From assembly GCA_020631175.1 (NCBI GenBank), contig JAHDHT010000129.1, positions 2,121-10,394 of the forward strand: DNA of 8,274 bases. The letters run 5' to 3'. Shown here piece after piece: positions 1 through 7,167 of the stretch; the stretch's first letter is position 1, and the number at the start of each line of letters is the position of its first letter. The notes below the pieces were generated by a model. It searched no databases. It was given only the letters and a program-made list of their open reading frames with translations, and had not been told where the DNA came from. The position numbers were made by a program, and so were the translations under genes. The stretch comes from Chitinophagales bacterium. GTDB lineage: Bacteria > Bacteroidota > Bacteroidia > Chitinophagales > JAHDHT01.

Positions 1-161
1 CCAATACTTAAGTTTGGATTAGTTGCTGTTGAAACACCATTCGACCAATTATAGGTGTAAGGGCTTTGCCCTCCAGAAGGAATAACGGTTGCGATACCGG
101 TAGCTCCACTAAAACATAAAACATCGCTGGTATCAAAGCTAATGGAAAAGTCACTGCAATC
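1..161 (-). repeat. SprB repeat 3 (partial, cut by the left edge)
   Basis: Residues 924-976, beginning DCSDFSISF. It continues with VLCFSGATGIATVIPSGG and SPYTYNWSNGVST, and the window ends at NPNLSIG, where the NL-x-x-G element of the repeat begins. More repeats probably follow beyond the edge. Confidence 0.8.
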
Positions 162-2930
162 AAGTTGATTTACAGTGTAACTTTCAGTAATTTCACATCC
201 TGCCGCATCAGTTATTGTTACAGCGTAATTACCCGGATTTAGATTATTAATATTTTGACTAGTTGAATTTGTCGACCAGCTATAACTGTAAGGAGGAACT
301 CCTCCGGATACACTTATATTTATTGCACCATCGTTTTGATTATATGTTTGCTGATCAGTAATTGTGAAATTATTTACTTGCAATGCAACTGCCGGCTGCC
401 CAACAAATACTGAAGCACTTTCTTCACACCCATAGGCATCAGTAACCACAACCTCATATAACCCAACGGTAAGATTAGAGGCTGTTACTGAAGTCGAGCC
501 ATTCGACCATAAATAAGTATATGGAGCCGTTCCTCCACTTACAGATGCTGTTGCTGTACCTGAATTTTCGCTTTTACAAATAGCATCTGTAGAACTCATT
601 GCAATATTCATAGGAAAGCAAAATACATTTTCAGCTTTCGGAGTATATCGTATAGGTTGAACTGCCCAATTAAATGATACATTATTATTTGTGATCGGAT
701 CAATTAAAGCAAGCGACGGACCTGTTCCATCAGGTTCTTCCACCCATGGAAGCATATTTTCATAACTTACTTCATCAATAAGATTTTTCATCGGATCTAA
801 CAATTCTATTGTTTCACCTCCATTTCCAAGCTTACCCTTATACACACCGTCCGGAGCAAATCCGTAACGCTCCATAAAACGATTTTCATTTTCTGCAATT
901 ACAATAAAACCGTTTGCCGGAATAATACTGTTTTTAGGAAAAGTATAATCAACTGCATTATAAATTCTAACCTGTTCTAAATAAACCGGTGTATTTCCTG
1001 TATTATGAATTTCAATAAACTCATAATTATTACTTGAAGTTGTATCATTATTAATTATCGAATCAGTAGGGTTATAATGAATTTCATTAATAACAAGATC
1101 TTCATAATCCTGATCCGGATAAAATATTCTTGGGCACATTGCCGACCATTGTCCATTCACTAAAATTCTGGCATTAATTTCAGTTGGAGCGTTTATTGGA
1201 ATTGAACTTGAATAAGCAATTGCATTTGGATTTACTCCTCCTCCGAATGTTCTTGGATCTTCACCGTTGGTTGTATACCATATGGTACCTGAAGCGTTAG
1301 GATTGAACATGGTGATTTGGTTGGAAGGAAGTATGCCTCCGTATTGACTAAAACTTACGCCATGTAAATTGGAAGGATAATATCCTCTGTTTTTATAAAA
1401 TTGAATCAGGTAATCCGTCCGATCCTGAAAATATCCAAGCTGATCATTTAACTCAGTCGTCCATTCATCATTTACATCCCAATTTGAAACCGGAGTATGC
1501 GTACTATGACTAAATGAAACATTTCCCCATCGCGCTGATTCTGCTATCAATGAAACATTAACCTGATTAGCACGGAACATATATTGATCTGTTATATAAT
1601 CCGGTGTAAGAAGGCCATCATTAAAACAGGCACATTCCATTGCATCACCCAAAGCAAAAATAAACTCTGTTGAGTACTGCATATTTGTAGGAACCATCCC
1701 CCACTTATAAGTGAAATCTTTATCTGCGGTTCCATAAAATGCTTCGCCATATCCGGTTGCATTACTTAAGCCAAAATCAAAATCCCATATTTGAAATTTA
1801 TAGTTCAATATGGGATAGTTCATATGACCTCCCGACCAGTTATTATGCGCATAACTCCAATCTGCATTTCCCCCGTAATGATTTAATAAGAGATAATCAG
1901 CTGTTTGTTTGATATCCAATCTTTCACTTAAAGCATTCCAGTTTGACTCGACATTTAAGTCTAAATCTGCTGCGGCTTCCATTGCAGAAAAAACAGATCC
2001 ATCTCCATTTACATAAGTACCGGACTTTCTTACTTCATAATCAACATCATTATTGCCATAGTAGGATTCAAACCAATCTTCATCCATCCGCTCGAGTAAA
2101 TGATAATGACCTGCATAGGTTCCATTCAAATAAACCTGCACAAAGCGACCATGTGAAGCAGGATAACCCATTTGCTCCTGCATATCCATTATAAAACGGT
2201 TTCTTACAAACTGTGCTTGAGCTTCACCGCCAAATTCGGCGTTTAATCCGTCCTGAGAACCACCTCTTAAAAGAAGCTTGTTGAATTCATTATCAGGAAT
2301 TATGTCATGTTCATATCCGTCATTAAAAAGATCATCAACTCTTAACTTTCCCGGACCGTACTGCGATTTAAACTCAAGCCGATAATGCTTTTTAGGATTG
2401 GTCGGGCTTCCACCCCAGGTCTCTGCACCACAGTTTATTCTAAAAATGGTTTCATTATTAGCGTCGAACATCTCTACCGAAGCTTCTACGTCATTATCAT
2501 AATTTTGGCCAAAAGCGAGATTCGGACTAACAATAGATATAGTTGGAATGGCTAGTAGAGCGTCATCCATCAAAGAACTGTAAGAAGCGCTTCCGGTTAT
2601 AAATGAAGACATCAACGGGTCGCTGATCACTTCATTGATGAAGATATAAGTATGGGTTTTTACATCTGAAATATCCTGACCATTATAAGCTATGGCTCTG
2701 ACAATTGTTGTACCTGAAATAGTTATTGGTCCGGTATATACTACACCGAACGATGTGCTTGGTTTTTGTTCATTTAAGGTATAACGAATTGTAGCGCCGG
2801 GTATATCAGAAGAAAGGTTTAGTTGAAATGCCGAATTGTAAAAACCGCGGTCATTATCAAAAGAAACATTGATTCCATGTGCCGATAACAGGGTCAATAG
2901 TAGTGCACATAAGCAGAGAAAGCGTTTCAT
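1..2930 (-). CDS. Secreted multidomain CotH kinase-family protein with lamin-tail domain and SprB repeats (C-terminus beyond the window)
   Basis: Open from an ATG at 2930 to the left edge: 976 complete codons, no stop. Residues 1-19 form a signal peptide (MKRF, hydrophobic run, SAHG). Residues ~20-95 match a chitobiase/hexosaminidase C-terminal-type domain (GATIRYTLN, YTGPITI). Residues ~128-500 match the CotH family: KKHYRLEFK near 180-188, LRGGSQDG near 221, GHYHLLERMD at 274-283 and WDFDFG at 382-387. Some CotH members are known atypical protein kinases, and the WDxD motif fits the metal-binding acidic site. Residues ~525-605 form a second chitobiase-like domain (TIWYTTNGEDP). Residues ~612-757 form a lamin-tail domain (LVINEIHYNP, EFIEIHNTG). 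SprB repeats start at 774. The protein is probably exported to the cell surface or outside; a type IX secretion tail is expected beyond the edge but is not seen. Kinase activity is inferred only. No clear promoter was found in the 110 bases upstream. Confidence 0.9.
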   Translation of the reverse strand, partial: MKRFLCLCALLLTLLSAHGINVSFDNDRGFYNSAFQLNLSSDIPGATIRYTLNEQKPSTSFGVVYTGPITISGTTIVRAIAYNGQDISDVKTHTYIFINEVISDPLMSSFITGSASYSSLMDDALLAIPTISIVSPNLAFGQNYDNDVEASVEMFDANNETIFRINCGAETWGGSPTNPKKHYRLEFKSQYGPGKLRVDDLFNDGYEHDIIPDNEFNKLLLRGGSQDGLNAEFGGEAQAQFVRNRFIMDMQEQMGYPASHGRFVQVYLNGTYAGHYHLLERMDEDWFESYYGNNDVDYEVRKSGTYVNGDGSVFSAMEAAADLDLNVESNWNALSERLDIKQTADYLLLNHYGGNADWSYAHNNWSGGHMNYPILNYKFQIWDFDFGLSNATGYGEAFYGTADKDFTYKWGMVPTNMQYSTEFIFALGDAMECACFNDGLLTPDYITDQYMFRANQVNVSLIAESARWGNVSFSHSTHTPVSNWDVNDEWTTELNDQLGYFQDRTDYLIQFYKNRGYYPSNLHGVSFSQYGGILPSNQITMFNPNASGTIWYTTNGEDPRTFGGGVNPNAIAYSSSIPINAPTEINARILVNGQWSAMCPRIFYPDQDYEDLVINEIHYNPTDSIINNDTTSSNNYEFIEIHNTGNTPVYLEQVRIYNAVDYTFPKNSIIPANGFIVIAENENRFMERYGFAPDGVYKGKLGNGGETIELLDPMKNLIDEVSYENMLPWVEEPDGTGPSLALIDPITNNNVSFNWAVQPIRYTPKAENVFCFPMNIAMSSTDAICKSENSGTATASVSGGTAPYTYLWSNGSTSVTASNLTVGLYEVVVTDAYGCEESASVFVGQPAVALQVNNFTITDQQTYNQNDGAINISVSGGVPPYSYSWSTNSTSQNINNLNPGNYAVTITDAAGCEITESYTVNQLDCSDFSISFDTSDVLCFSGATGIATVIPSGGQSPYTYNWSNGVSTATNPNLSI
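162..392 (-). repeat. SprB repeat 2 (protein-level repeat inside the CotH gene)
   Basis: Residues 847-923. The core reads NDGAINISVSGGVPPYSYSW, then NLNPGNYAVTITDAAGC. The usual first cysteine of the repeat is missing: the equivalent stretch reads ITDQQTYNQNDG. The closing cysteine of DAAGC is present. It follows repeat 1 directly. Confidence 0.85.
393..611 (-). repeat. SprB repeat 1 (protein-level repeat inside the CotH gene)
   Basis: Residues 774-846 of the CotH-family protein. The SprB-type core is visible: ICKSENSG, then SVSGGTAPYTYLWSNGST, NLTVGLYEVVVTDAYGC and a closing VGQP. SprB repeats are known from large surface adhesins of gliding Bacteroidota and other secreted proteins of the phylum. 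The copies have diverged at DNA level, so this is a domain repeat rather than a recent tandem duplication. Confidence 0.85.
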
Positions 2931-3040
2931 CAAAATTGTCTATATAATATTAGACGAAAACTGAGCGATTTGGTTGCTAATCTACCGGTCTGAAACTGAC
3001 ATTTAATGGTATCAATATTTTACTTTCAATGCAAGGGTTT
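2931..3040. other. Intergenic region between the acyl-CoA synthetase and CotH genes
   Basis: These 110 bases lie between two minus-strand genes. Read on the minus strand they are AT-rich, and I find neither an exact TAnnTTTG box nor a convincing terminator hairpin with a T-run. The last bases before the CotH start are TTTTG directly against the ATG, with no purine-rich ribosome-binding site, which is usual in this phylum. The gap is long enough for CotH to have its own promoter, but none can be placed. Confidence 0.5.
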
Positions 3041-4714
3041 TCAGGAGTTCCACACTATTAAGCCATCATTGCTGTACCAATTATTGTATTGCTCCTGATA
3101 ATGCCTATCTAAAACAGATCTTTTGATCTTCATAGTTGGCGTTAATAATCCTGATTCTAAAGACCATTCATCTTCAACTACAATTACTTTACCCAGTCTG
3201 CTGTAATTCGGAATACCAGTATTGGTATCACTTAGATTTTGTAATAGGCGTTTTTTCACTTCTTCTTTATCCTTATCTTTCCCGATTTCAGAAAGCACAC
3301 ATATTATAATGGGTTGTGGAAGTATTGAACCCACCACACAGGCCTGTTCGACATCTGTATTCACTAGAAAGTGGTATTCTAAGGGTGCCGGAACAATGAA
3401 TTTACCTTTCGCTGTTTTGAATGTATCTTTTACTCTTCCAGTTAGTTTTACATACCCGTCTTCATCAATTTCCCCCATATCACCAGTATGTAGCCAACCT
3501 CCTTCCAACACTTTCGCCGATTGTTCCGGGTCTTTGTAATAGCCAATCATTAGCCATGGAGCATTGGTTATAATTTCAGATGTTTCAGGATCTATTTTAA
3601 TTTCAACTCCTTTAAGGGGCTTACCAATAGTTCCATTTTTAATACCATGCTTCGGCATCAGACAGCAACCTCCATTGTTTTCCGTCATACCATAAACTTC
3701 CTGAATATTAAGTCCAAGTTCTTTATACCAATTCAAGGTTCCAACCGGCATTGGCGCAGCTCCTGTTATTAAAACTCTTGCTTTTTTAAGACCAAGTGCT
3801 TTTTGTATTCTCGATTTGATAATGCCTTTAAGCACCGGAGTTTTTAGCATTCGCTTGAGTCGTTTTTCACCAAGCTTCTCTAGTATTGCCATTTGGAAAC
3901 GTGTCCATATTCTTGGAACGGCAATAAAATGTGTTGGTTGGACGGATGCCAGATTATTAGCAAAGGTATCTATTGATTCTGCAAATGAAATGGTTGCTCC
4001 TCTATAAAAGGCCATTGCCTCTACAAAGATGCGCTCAGCAATATGATTTAAAGGTAAATAAGAAAACAAGCGAATCTGATCACCTTGTGTTTTCAGGTTA
4101 TCATACTTTATCTCGTTTTGCAGCAAACTTGCTGTTGAATACCAGGTATGCATTACTCCTTTTGGCGTTCCGGTTGTGCCTGAAGTATATAAGATCGTAA
4201 ACAAATCATCTAAATTGGGAATAATCGACTCGCTTAATGGTTCATTTTTCTCAATAATTGTCGACCAATGATGATTTCCCTTAACAATAGCATTGCCTTC
4301 ATAATGTGGGAAGGATATACTGATTATATCTTTAGACAATTTATCTTTTCTGCTTTCCCACTCATCGAGTTTGCCAAGAAAAATGGCTTTACATTCACTG
4401 TGTTCTAAAACATATGACAATTCATCACCTGCCATATTCGGATATAAGGGAACGGAAATATGTCCACTTAACATAATGGCAATATCAGCTATAATCCAAT
4501 GTGCACAATTTTTAGAAAGTATAGCGATGTGTGATTTTTCAGGTAAACCAAGCCCTTTTATAAAACTTGCTATTTTTCTTGCTTGCTCACCGGTTTCTCC
4601 CCATGTATAGTTTTTCCATTTCTTACCTTTTGGCTGCCGCATAAAAACTTCATCGCTTTTATGTTTTTCCCAATCGTAGAAATATTCAATAAGTGATTTT
4701 GGATTATTTGCCAT
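3041..4714 (-). CDS. Long-chain acyl-CoA synthetase (AMP-dependent, FadD/FAA1-like)
   Basis: A 557-residue member of the adenylate-forming (ANL) superfamily. It would activate a fatty acid with ATP to an acyl-adenylate and then to acyl-CoA, at the inner face of the cytoplasmic membrane or in the cytosol. The core motifs are intact and in order: phosphate-binding YTSGTTGTPKGVMHT at 176-190, YGMTEN at 341-346, GWLHTGD at 406-412 with the ribose-binding aspartate, and the hinge region GRVKD at 426-430. The late catalytic lysine is probably in TPTMKIKR (K529 or K531). The YLPLNHIAER segment at 219-228 and the overall length fit the long-chain group rather than acetyl-CoA synthetases. No signal peptide or membrane span is seen. 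Chain-length preference cannot be read from sequence. It is divergent from the lipoprotein gene and upstream of the CotH gene; nothing links it functionally to either. Confidence 0.93.
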   Translation of the reverse strand: MANNPKSLIEYFYDWEKHKSDEVFMRQPKGKKWKNYTWGETGEQARKIASFIKGLGLPEKSHIAILSKNCAHWIIADIAIMLSGHISVPLYPNMAGDELSYVLEHSECKAIFLGKLDEWESRKDKLSKDIISISFPHYEGNAIVKGNHHWSTIIEKNEPLSESIIPNLDDLFTILYTSGTTGTPKGVMHTWYSTASLLQNEIKYDNLKTQGDQIRLFSYLPLNHIAERIFVEAMAFYRGATISFAESIDTFANNLASVQPTHFIAVPRIWTRFQMAILEKLGEKRLKRMLKTPVLKGIIKSRIQKALGLKKARVLITGAAPMPVGTLNWYKELGLNIQEVYGMTENNGGCCLMPKHGIKNGTIGKPLKGVEIKIDPETSEIITNAPWLMIGYYKDPEQSAKVLEGGWLHTGDMGEIDEDGYVKLTGRVKDTFKTAKGKFIVPAPLEYHFLVNTDVEQACVVGSILPQPIIICVLSEIGKDKDKEEVKKRLLQNLSDTNTGIPNYSRLGKVIVVEDEWSLESGLLTPTMKIKRSVLDRHYQEQYNNWYSNDGLIVWNS

Positions 4715-4731
4715 TTTCGTTGATTGCTTAA

Positions 4732-4800
4732 AATTGAATGCTTTAAAATATGAATAATTGAATGGAAATACTTGTGTTTAGACTATATTTGAATTCAATT
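4732..4800. repeat. Repeated AATTGAAT word in the divergent intergenic region
   Basis: AATTGAAT occurs at 4732-4739 and 4756-4763 as a direct repeat; both copies are followed by G, so 9 bases match. Its inverse, ATTCAATT, is at 4793-4800. The third copy overlaps a perfect 10-base palindrome, TTGAATTCAA, at 4789-4798, next to the predicted -7 box. The layout suits an operator shared by the two divergent genes, but the DNA is very AT-rich and short words recur by chance. Confidence 0.35.
4784..4791 (+). promoter_or_regulatory. Bacteroidota-type -7 promoter box for the lipoprotein cluster
   Basis: TATATTTG matches the Bacteroidota -7 consensus TAnnTTTG exactly and ends 11 bases before the lipoprotein ATG, so the leader would be only a few bases long. 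The -33 element is poor: the nearest upstream TTG at a roughly usable distance is at 4758-4760, with 23 bases between, a little longer than usual. It would drive all three plus-strand genes. Confidence 0.45.
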
Positions 4801-4802
4801 AT

Positions 4803-5363
4803 ATGAGATTTATATACTTAAGCCTTTTCATCTTCACATTCTTAGCTTGTCAGAATAATACTGCTGATAAAACAAACACAATTACCAGTGAAGACATTCA
4901 AGAAAAAAAAGAAGCGTTTAATACGACAATAACAGATGTTATTATTCCTCATCCGGATGGATTTTACCGTGCTGCTGAGCGAGACATTACCAACATTGGA
5001 CAGATTCTTAAATATAAACATCCTTCAGAACAGCAACATCGAATTAACGTGATGTTGATGGATAATAAAATTCCGTTGAAAGATTTTGCCCAATTAATAA
5101 GACTGGGACTGAACGGTGATGAAGATTTGAAAGGATATGAAGTAATGGTGGAAAATGCTAATGAAACACTTTTCAATAATATGCAGGCTTTGCATGCAAG
5201 TTATATGGCAGAAAAGGATGGAAATAAATTAATGGGTGAACTTTACTTCTTTTCCTGTACTAATAAATCAGTTGCTATTGAATGGAGAACGCCAAGTAAG
5301 TCGTATACAAAAAACGAAAAGTATTGGTTACCATTTATGAAATATGTAAAATGTAAATCATGA
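4803..5363 (+). CDS. Small predicted lipoprotein of unknown function
   Basis: A 186-residue protein not recognised by family. The N-terminus is a lipoprotein signal: MRF, a hydrophobic stretch, and TFLAC with Cys16 as the likely lipidated residue. The box is relaxed (Leu at -2, Ala at -1), as is common in Bacteroidota. A polar linker (CQNNTADKTN) follows, then a folded domain of about 140 residues. Two more cysteines lie at C152 and C184. The late pattern (GELYFFSC, then AIEWRTP, then YWLPFMKYVKC) loosely resembles the end of Mog1/PsbP/DcrB-like domains; this is a weak fold guess. It is probably anchored to the periplasmic face of a membrane or to the surface. Its stop overlaps the next start (ATGA at 5360-5363), so the two are translationally coupled. 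The ATG is chosen because it begins the signal peptide directly. Confidence 0.8.
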   Translation: MRFIYLSLFIFTFLACQNNTADKTNTITSEDIQEKKEAFNTTITDVIIPHPDGFYRAAERDITNIGQILKYKHPSEQQHRINVMLMDNKIPLKDFAQLIRLGLNGDEDLKGYEVMVENANETLFNNMQALHASYMAEKDGNKLMGELYFFSCTNKSVAIEWRTPSKSYTKNEKYWLPFMKYVKCKS

Positions 5364-6151
5364 ATTTAAATCGAGTTCATTTGTTCGAGTTTGAAGATTT
5401 TAATTGGTTTCCGGATAAAATTCGGGTTTACATGACAAGATATATAATTGCGGTACACAAAGTGATGGGCACTTCAGCAATTATTTCAGAAAAACTTTCT
5501 CCTCTGCTAAAAAAATATAACCAAAATAAAATTGTCGATTTATGTTCGGGCAGTGGCGGACCGATGGTTGAAGTAATCAATACATTGAAAAATGAATATG
5601 ATTTACAAAATATTGATTTAACATTAACAGATTTATATCCTGATCAATCAAATATTAATTACTTTAATTCTATTGAAGATATTAATTATGAAAACAACCC
5701 TGTAGATGCTACAAATGTTTCTGATGACTTGGAAGGAATTAGAACTTTAATTTGTGGATTTCACCACATGCCACCTGAAGGGGCTCTGCAAATTTTGAAA
5801 AATGCACAAGAACAAAAGAAACCGTTTTTTATTTTTGAAATCAGTGATAATTCGATTCCTTTAATAGTGGCACTTTTAGCTTTTCCAATCGGACTTATCA
5901 TGGTTTTATTTTTGACTCCTTTAATAAAACCAATGACATGGCAGCAAATAGTATTGACTTATCTAATTCCAATCTTACCATTTTTTATAGCCTGGGACGG
6001 CACCGTCAGTAATATTAGAACTTATACTGAAAATGATTTCAATAAATTAATAAGTGAAATTCCGGACCCGGATTATAATTGGTCATTTGAATCTGTTAAA
6101 GCAAAAGGTGGCAATAAAATAGCTATTATTGGAGAGCCACTTAATTTGTAA
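5360..6151 (+). CDS. Class I SAM-dependent methyltransferase-like protein with an internal transmembrane hairpin
   Basis: 263 residues. Motif I of Rossmann-fold methyltransferases is clear: VDLCSGSGGP at 59-68. An acidic residue ends the second strand (LTLTD, D91), which usually binds the ribose of S-adenosylmethionine. VDAT at 116-119 fits the adenine-side acidic position, and GFHHMPPEGA at 133-142 fits the fourth strand, where related enzymes have an HH-L/M-P stretch. After the fifth strand (FFIFEI) come two hydrophobic spans, ~166-188 and ~192-213, followed by WDGTVSNIRTY at 212-222 and a C-terminal part (YNWSF, NKIAIIGEP) that fits the last strands of the fold. The enzyme therefore appears pinned to the membrane by a hairpin inside the domain. 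The substrate is unknown; a lipid or membrane-bound molecule is a reasonable inference. It overlaps the lipoprotein gene by 4 bases and is 8 bases from the next gene. Confidence 0.82.
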   Translation: MNLNRVHLFEFEDFNWFPDKIRVYMTRYIIAVHKVMGTSAIISEKLSPLLKKYNQNKIVDLCSGSGGPMVEVINTLKNEYDLQNIDLTLTDLYPDQSNINYFNSIEDINYENNPVDATNVSDDLEGIRTLICGFHHMPPEGALQILKNAQEQKKPFFIFEISDNSIPLIVALLAFPIGLIMVLFLTPLIKPMTWQQIVLTYLIPILPFFIAWDGTVSNIRTYTENDFNKLISEIPDPDYNWSFESVKAKGGNKIAIIGEPLNL

Positions 6152-6159
6152 ATACACCA

Positions 6160-6783
6160 GTGAAGAAAAATCTCATTTGGAATAACATTTCTTTCGCAGG
6201 TATTTTCTGTTTTTTTCTGCTTTTCTATATTGCCGCACAATTATATCCGGGAGGAACTCATCTAAACCCTTACTCCGAGGGCTTTGACTGGATAAATAAT
6301 TATTGGTGTCACTTACTTAATGAATCGGCAAAAAATGGCAAGATAAACATAGCAAGACCTGTTGCTCTTTCAGCTACTGGCTTAATATGTATAAGTCTGA
6401 TTATTTTCCAAATTCAATTCGCATTAAAATTATGTACTTCACAACTCAGAAAAAATGTGATAATATTCATTGGTGCTTTTACTATGATTTGTACCTCTCT
6501 ATTATGTACACCTTTACATGATATCATTACAATAATTTCAAGTTTTAGTGGATTAGTAGTTCTTATTCTGGTATTATTTGAATTACATTTAAATGAATAC
6601 ACTAAACTTTTTTATTGGGGTGTTTTCGCAACTCTTCTATTAATATTTATAAATATTATTTACAATACGGAATTTCTAATTCTTCATTTACCCTGGCTTC
6701 AAAAGGTAAGTTTAGTTTTCATTTTATTTTGGATAATATTTGTTAATCTGGAAATAAGAAAAAAGCTGTTATCAAACAAATAA
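6160..6783 (+). CDS. Six-span integral membrane protein of unknown function
   Basis: 207 residues starting at a GTG at 6160. An in-frame TAA at 6142-6144 rules out a longer form, and the GTG places a short basic stretch (MKKNLIW) before the first span, which supports it. Predicted spans: ~11-29, 68-89, 99-117, 122-142, 149-168 and 180-197. The loop after span 1 is distinctive: YPGGTHLNPYSEGFDWINNYWCHLL at ~29-53. It reads as a conserved outer-loop motif and reminds me loosely of DUF998-like membrane proteins, but I cannot assign the family. The C-terminus is basic (EIRKKLLSNK). Eight bases separate it from the methyltransferase gene, so it is very likely in the same transcript. It is probably a membrane partner of the methyltransferase or a protein acting on the same lipid; this is inference from position only. 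Confidence 0.75.
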   Translation: MKKNLIWNNISFAGIFCFFLLFYIAAQLYPGGTHLNPYSEGFDWINNYWCHLLNESAKNGKINIARPVALSATGLICISLIIFQIQFALKLCTSQLRKNVIIFIGAFTMICTSLLCTPLHDIITIISSFSGLVVLILVLFELHLNEYTKLFYWGVFATLLLIFINIIYNTEFLILHLPWLQKVSLVFILFWIIFVNLEIRKKLLSNK

Positions 6784-7143
6784 CTCTTCATCTCTGATTA
6801 ATAATAAAATTGCATTGTGCGGAACAATCATATACTTTTCATTATTGAATTGAATTTCAAATGCAGACTTGAAAAGAAAAACTGCCAAATCACCTTCTTT
6901 AACTTGTAGAGGAATATATTTAGGCTCACCATTTTCTTTCCAGCTTTCTTCTACTTCATTTGATGGAATTGCATAACCCGGACCATACTTCAATACGTAG
7001 CCACTTTGTATCTTTTCTTTTTCCTTCACTCCTGGCGGAAGAAAAAGACCGGCATCTGTTTTTTCAGAATCTGACTTAGGTTTAATTAAAACACGATCGC
7101 CTACAACAATGAAGCTATTTATGTCTTGCTGTTTTAAATCCAT
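6772..7143 (-). CDS. Divergent GroES (Cpn10) family paralogue
   Basis: 123 residues, against about 90-97 for ordinary GroES. The N-terminal strand VVGDRVLIKPK at 13-23 and the mobile-loop region EKTDAGLFLPPGV at 27-39 are typical; LFL stands where GroES has the hydrophobic tripeptide that binds GroEL. The C-terminal half also matches: VKEGDLAVFLF at 81-91 and KYMIVPHNAILLLI at 103-116. The middle is different. After YGPG (53-56) comes a charged insertion of about 20 residues (SNEVEESWKENGEPKY) where GroES has its roof hairpin, and PPGVKEKEK (36-44) lengthens the mobile loop. No groL lies next to it, so this is unlikely to be the main chaperonin cofactor. It lies 21 bases downstream of the DUF1501 gene on the same strand and its 3' end overlaps the convergent membrane-protein gene by 12 bases. 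Confidence 0.85.
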   Translation of the reverse strand: MDLKQQDINSFIVVGDRVLIKPKSDSEKTDAGLFLPPGVKEKEKIQSGYVLKYGPGYAIPSNEVEESWKENGEPKYIPLQVKEGDLAVFLFKSAFEIQFNNEKYMIVPHNAILLLIRDEELFV

Positions 7144-7159
7144 ACAAAGTATTTATGCC

Positions 7160-7167
7160 CAAATTTA
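7160..7167 (-). promoter_or_regulatory. Possible -7 promoter box for the GroES paralogue
   Basis: On the minus strand TAAATTTG matches TAnnTTTG exactly. It overlaps the TAA stop of the DUF1501 gene and lies 16 bases before the GroES-like ATG. A TTTA (one mismatch to the -33 TTTG) sits 17 bases further upstream at 7185-7188. It could give the chaperonin-like gene its own transcript in addition to read-through from DUF1501. Chance occurrence is plausible in such AT-rich DNA. Confidence 0.3.

Noticed and set aside
1..611. Repeated units as a CRISPR or tandem DNA repeat
   Set aside because: The repeats are visible only in the protein (SprB units), are diverged at DNA level and have no spacer pattern.
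1943..2194. Plus-strand 83-codon open frame
   Set aside because: It lies antisense inside the CotH domain coding region, with low-complexity His/Leu-rich composition and no family resemblance.
3222..4610. Four plus-strand open frames (3222-3539, 3816-4007, 3973-4200, 4371-4610)
   Set aside because: All are antisense to the intact acyl-CoA synthetase, whose motifs run unbroken through them; the translations look like frame shadows.
4964..5176. Minus-strand 70-codon open frame
   Set aside because: It is antisense to the lipoprotein gene, Ser/Ile-rich, with no sign of being a real protein.
6414..6602. Minus-strand 62-codon open frame
   Set aside because: It is antisense to the six-span membrane protein, and its composition only mirrors the hydrophobic codons on the other strand.
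6768..6784. Inverted repeat GTTAT/ATAAC as a bidirectional terminator
   Set aside because: The stem is only five base pairs, AT-rich, with a seven-base loop and no T-run; too weak to call.
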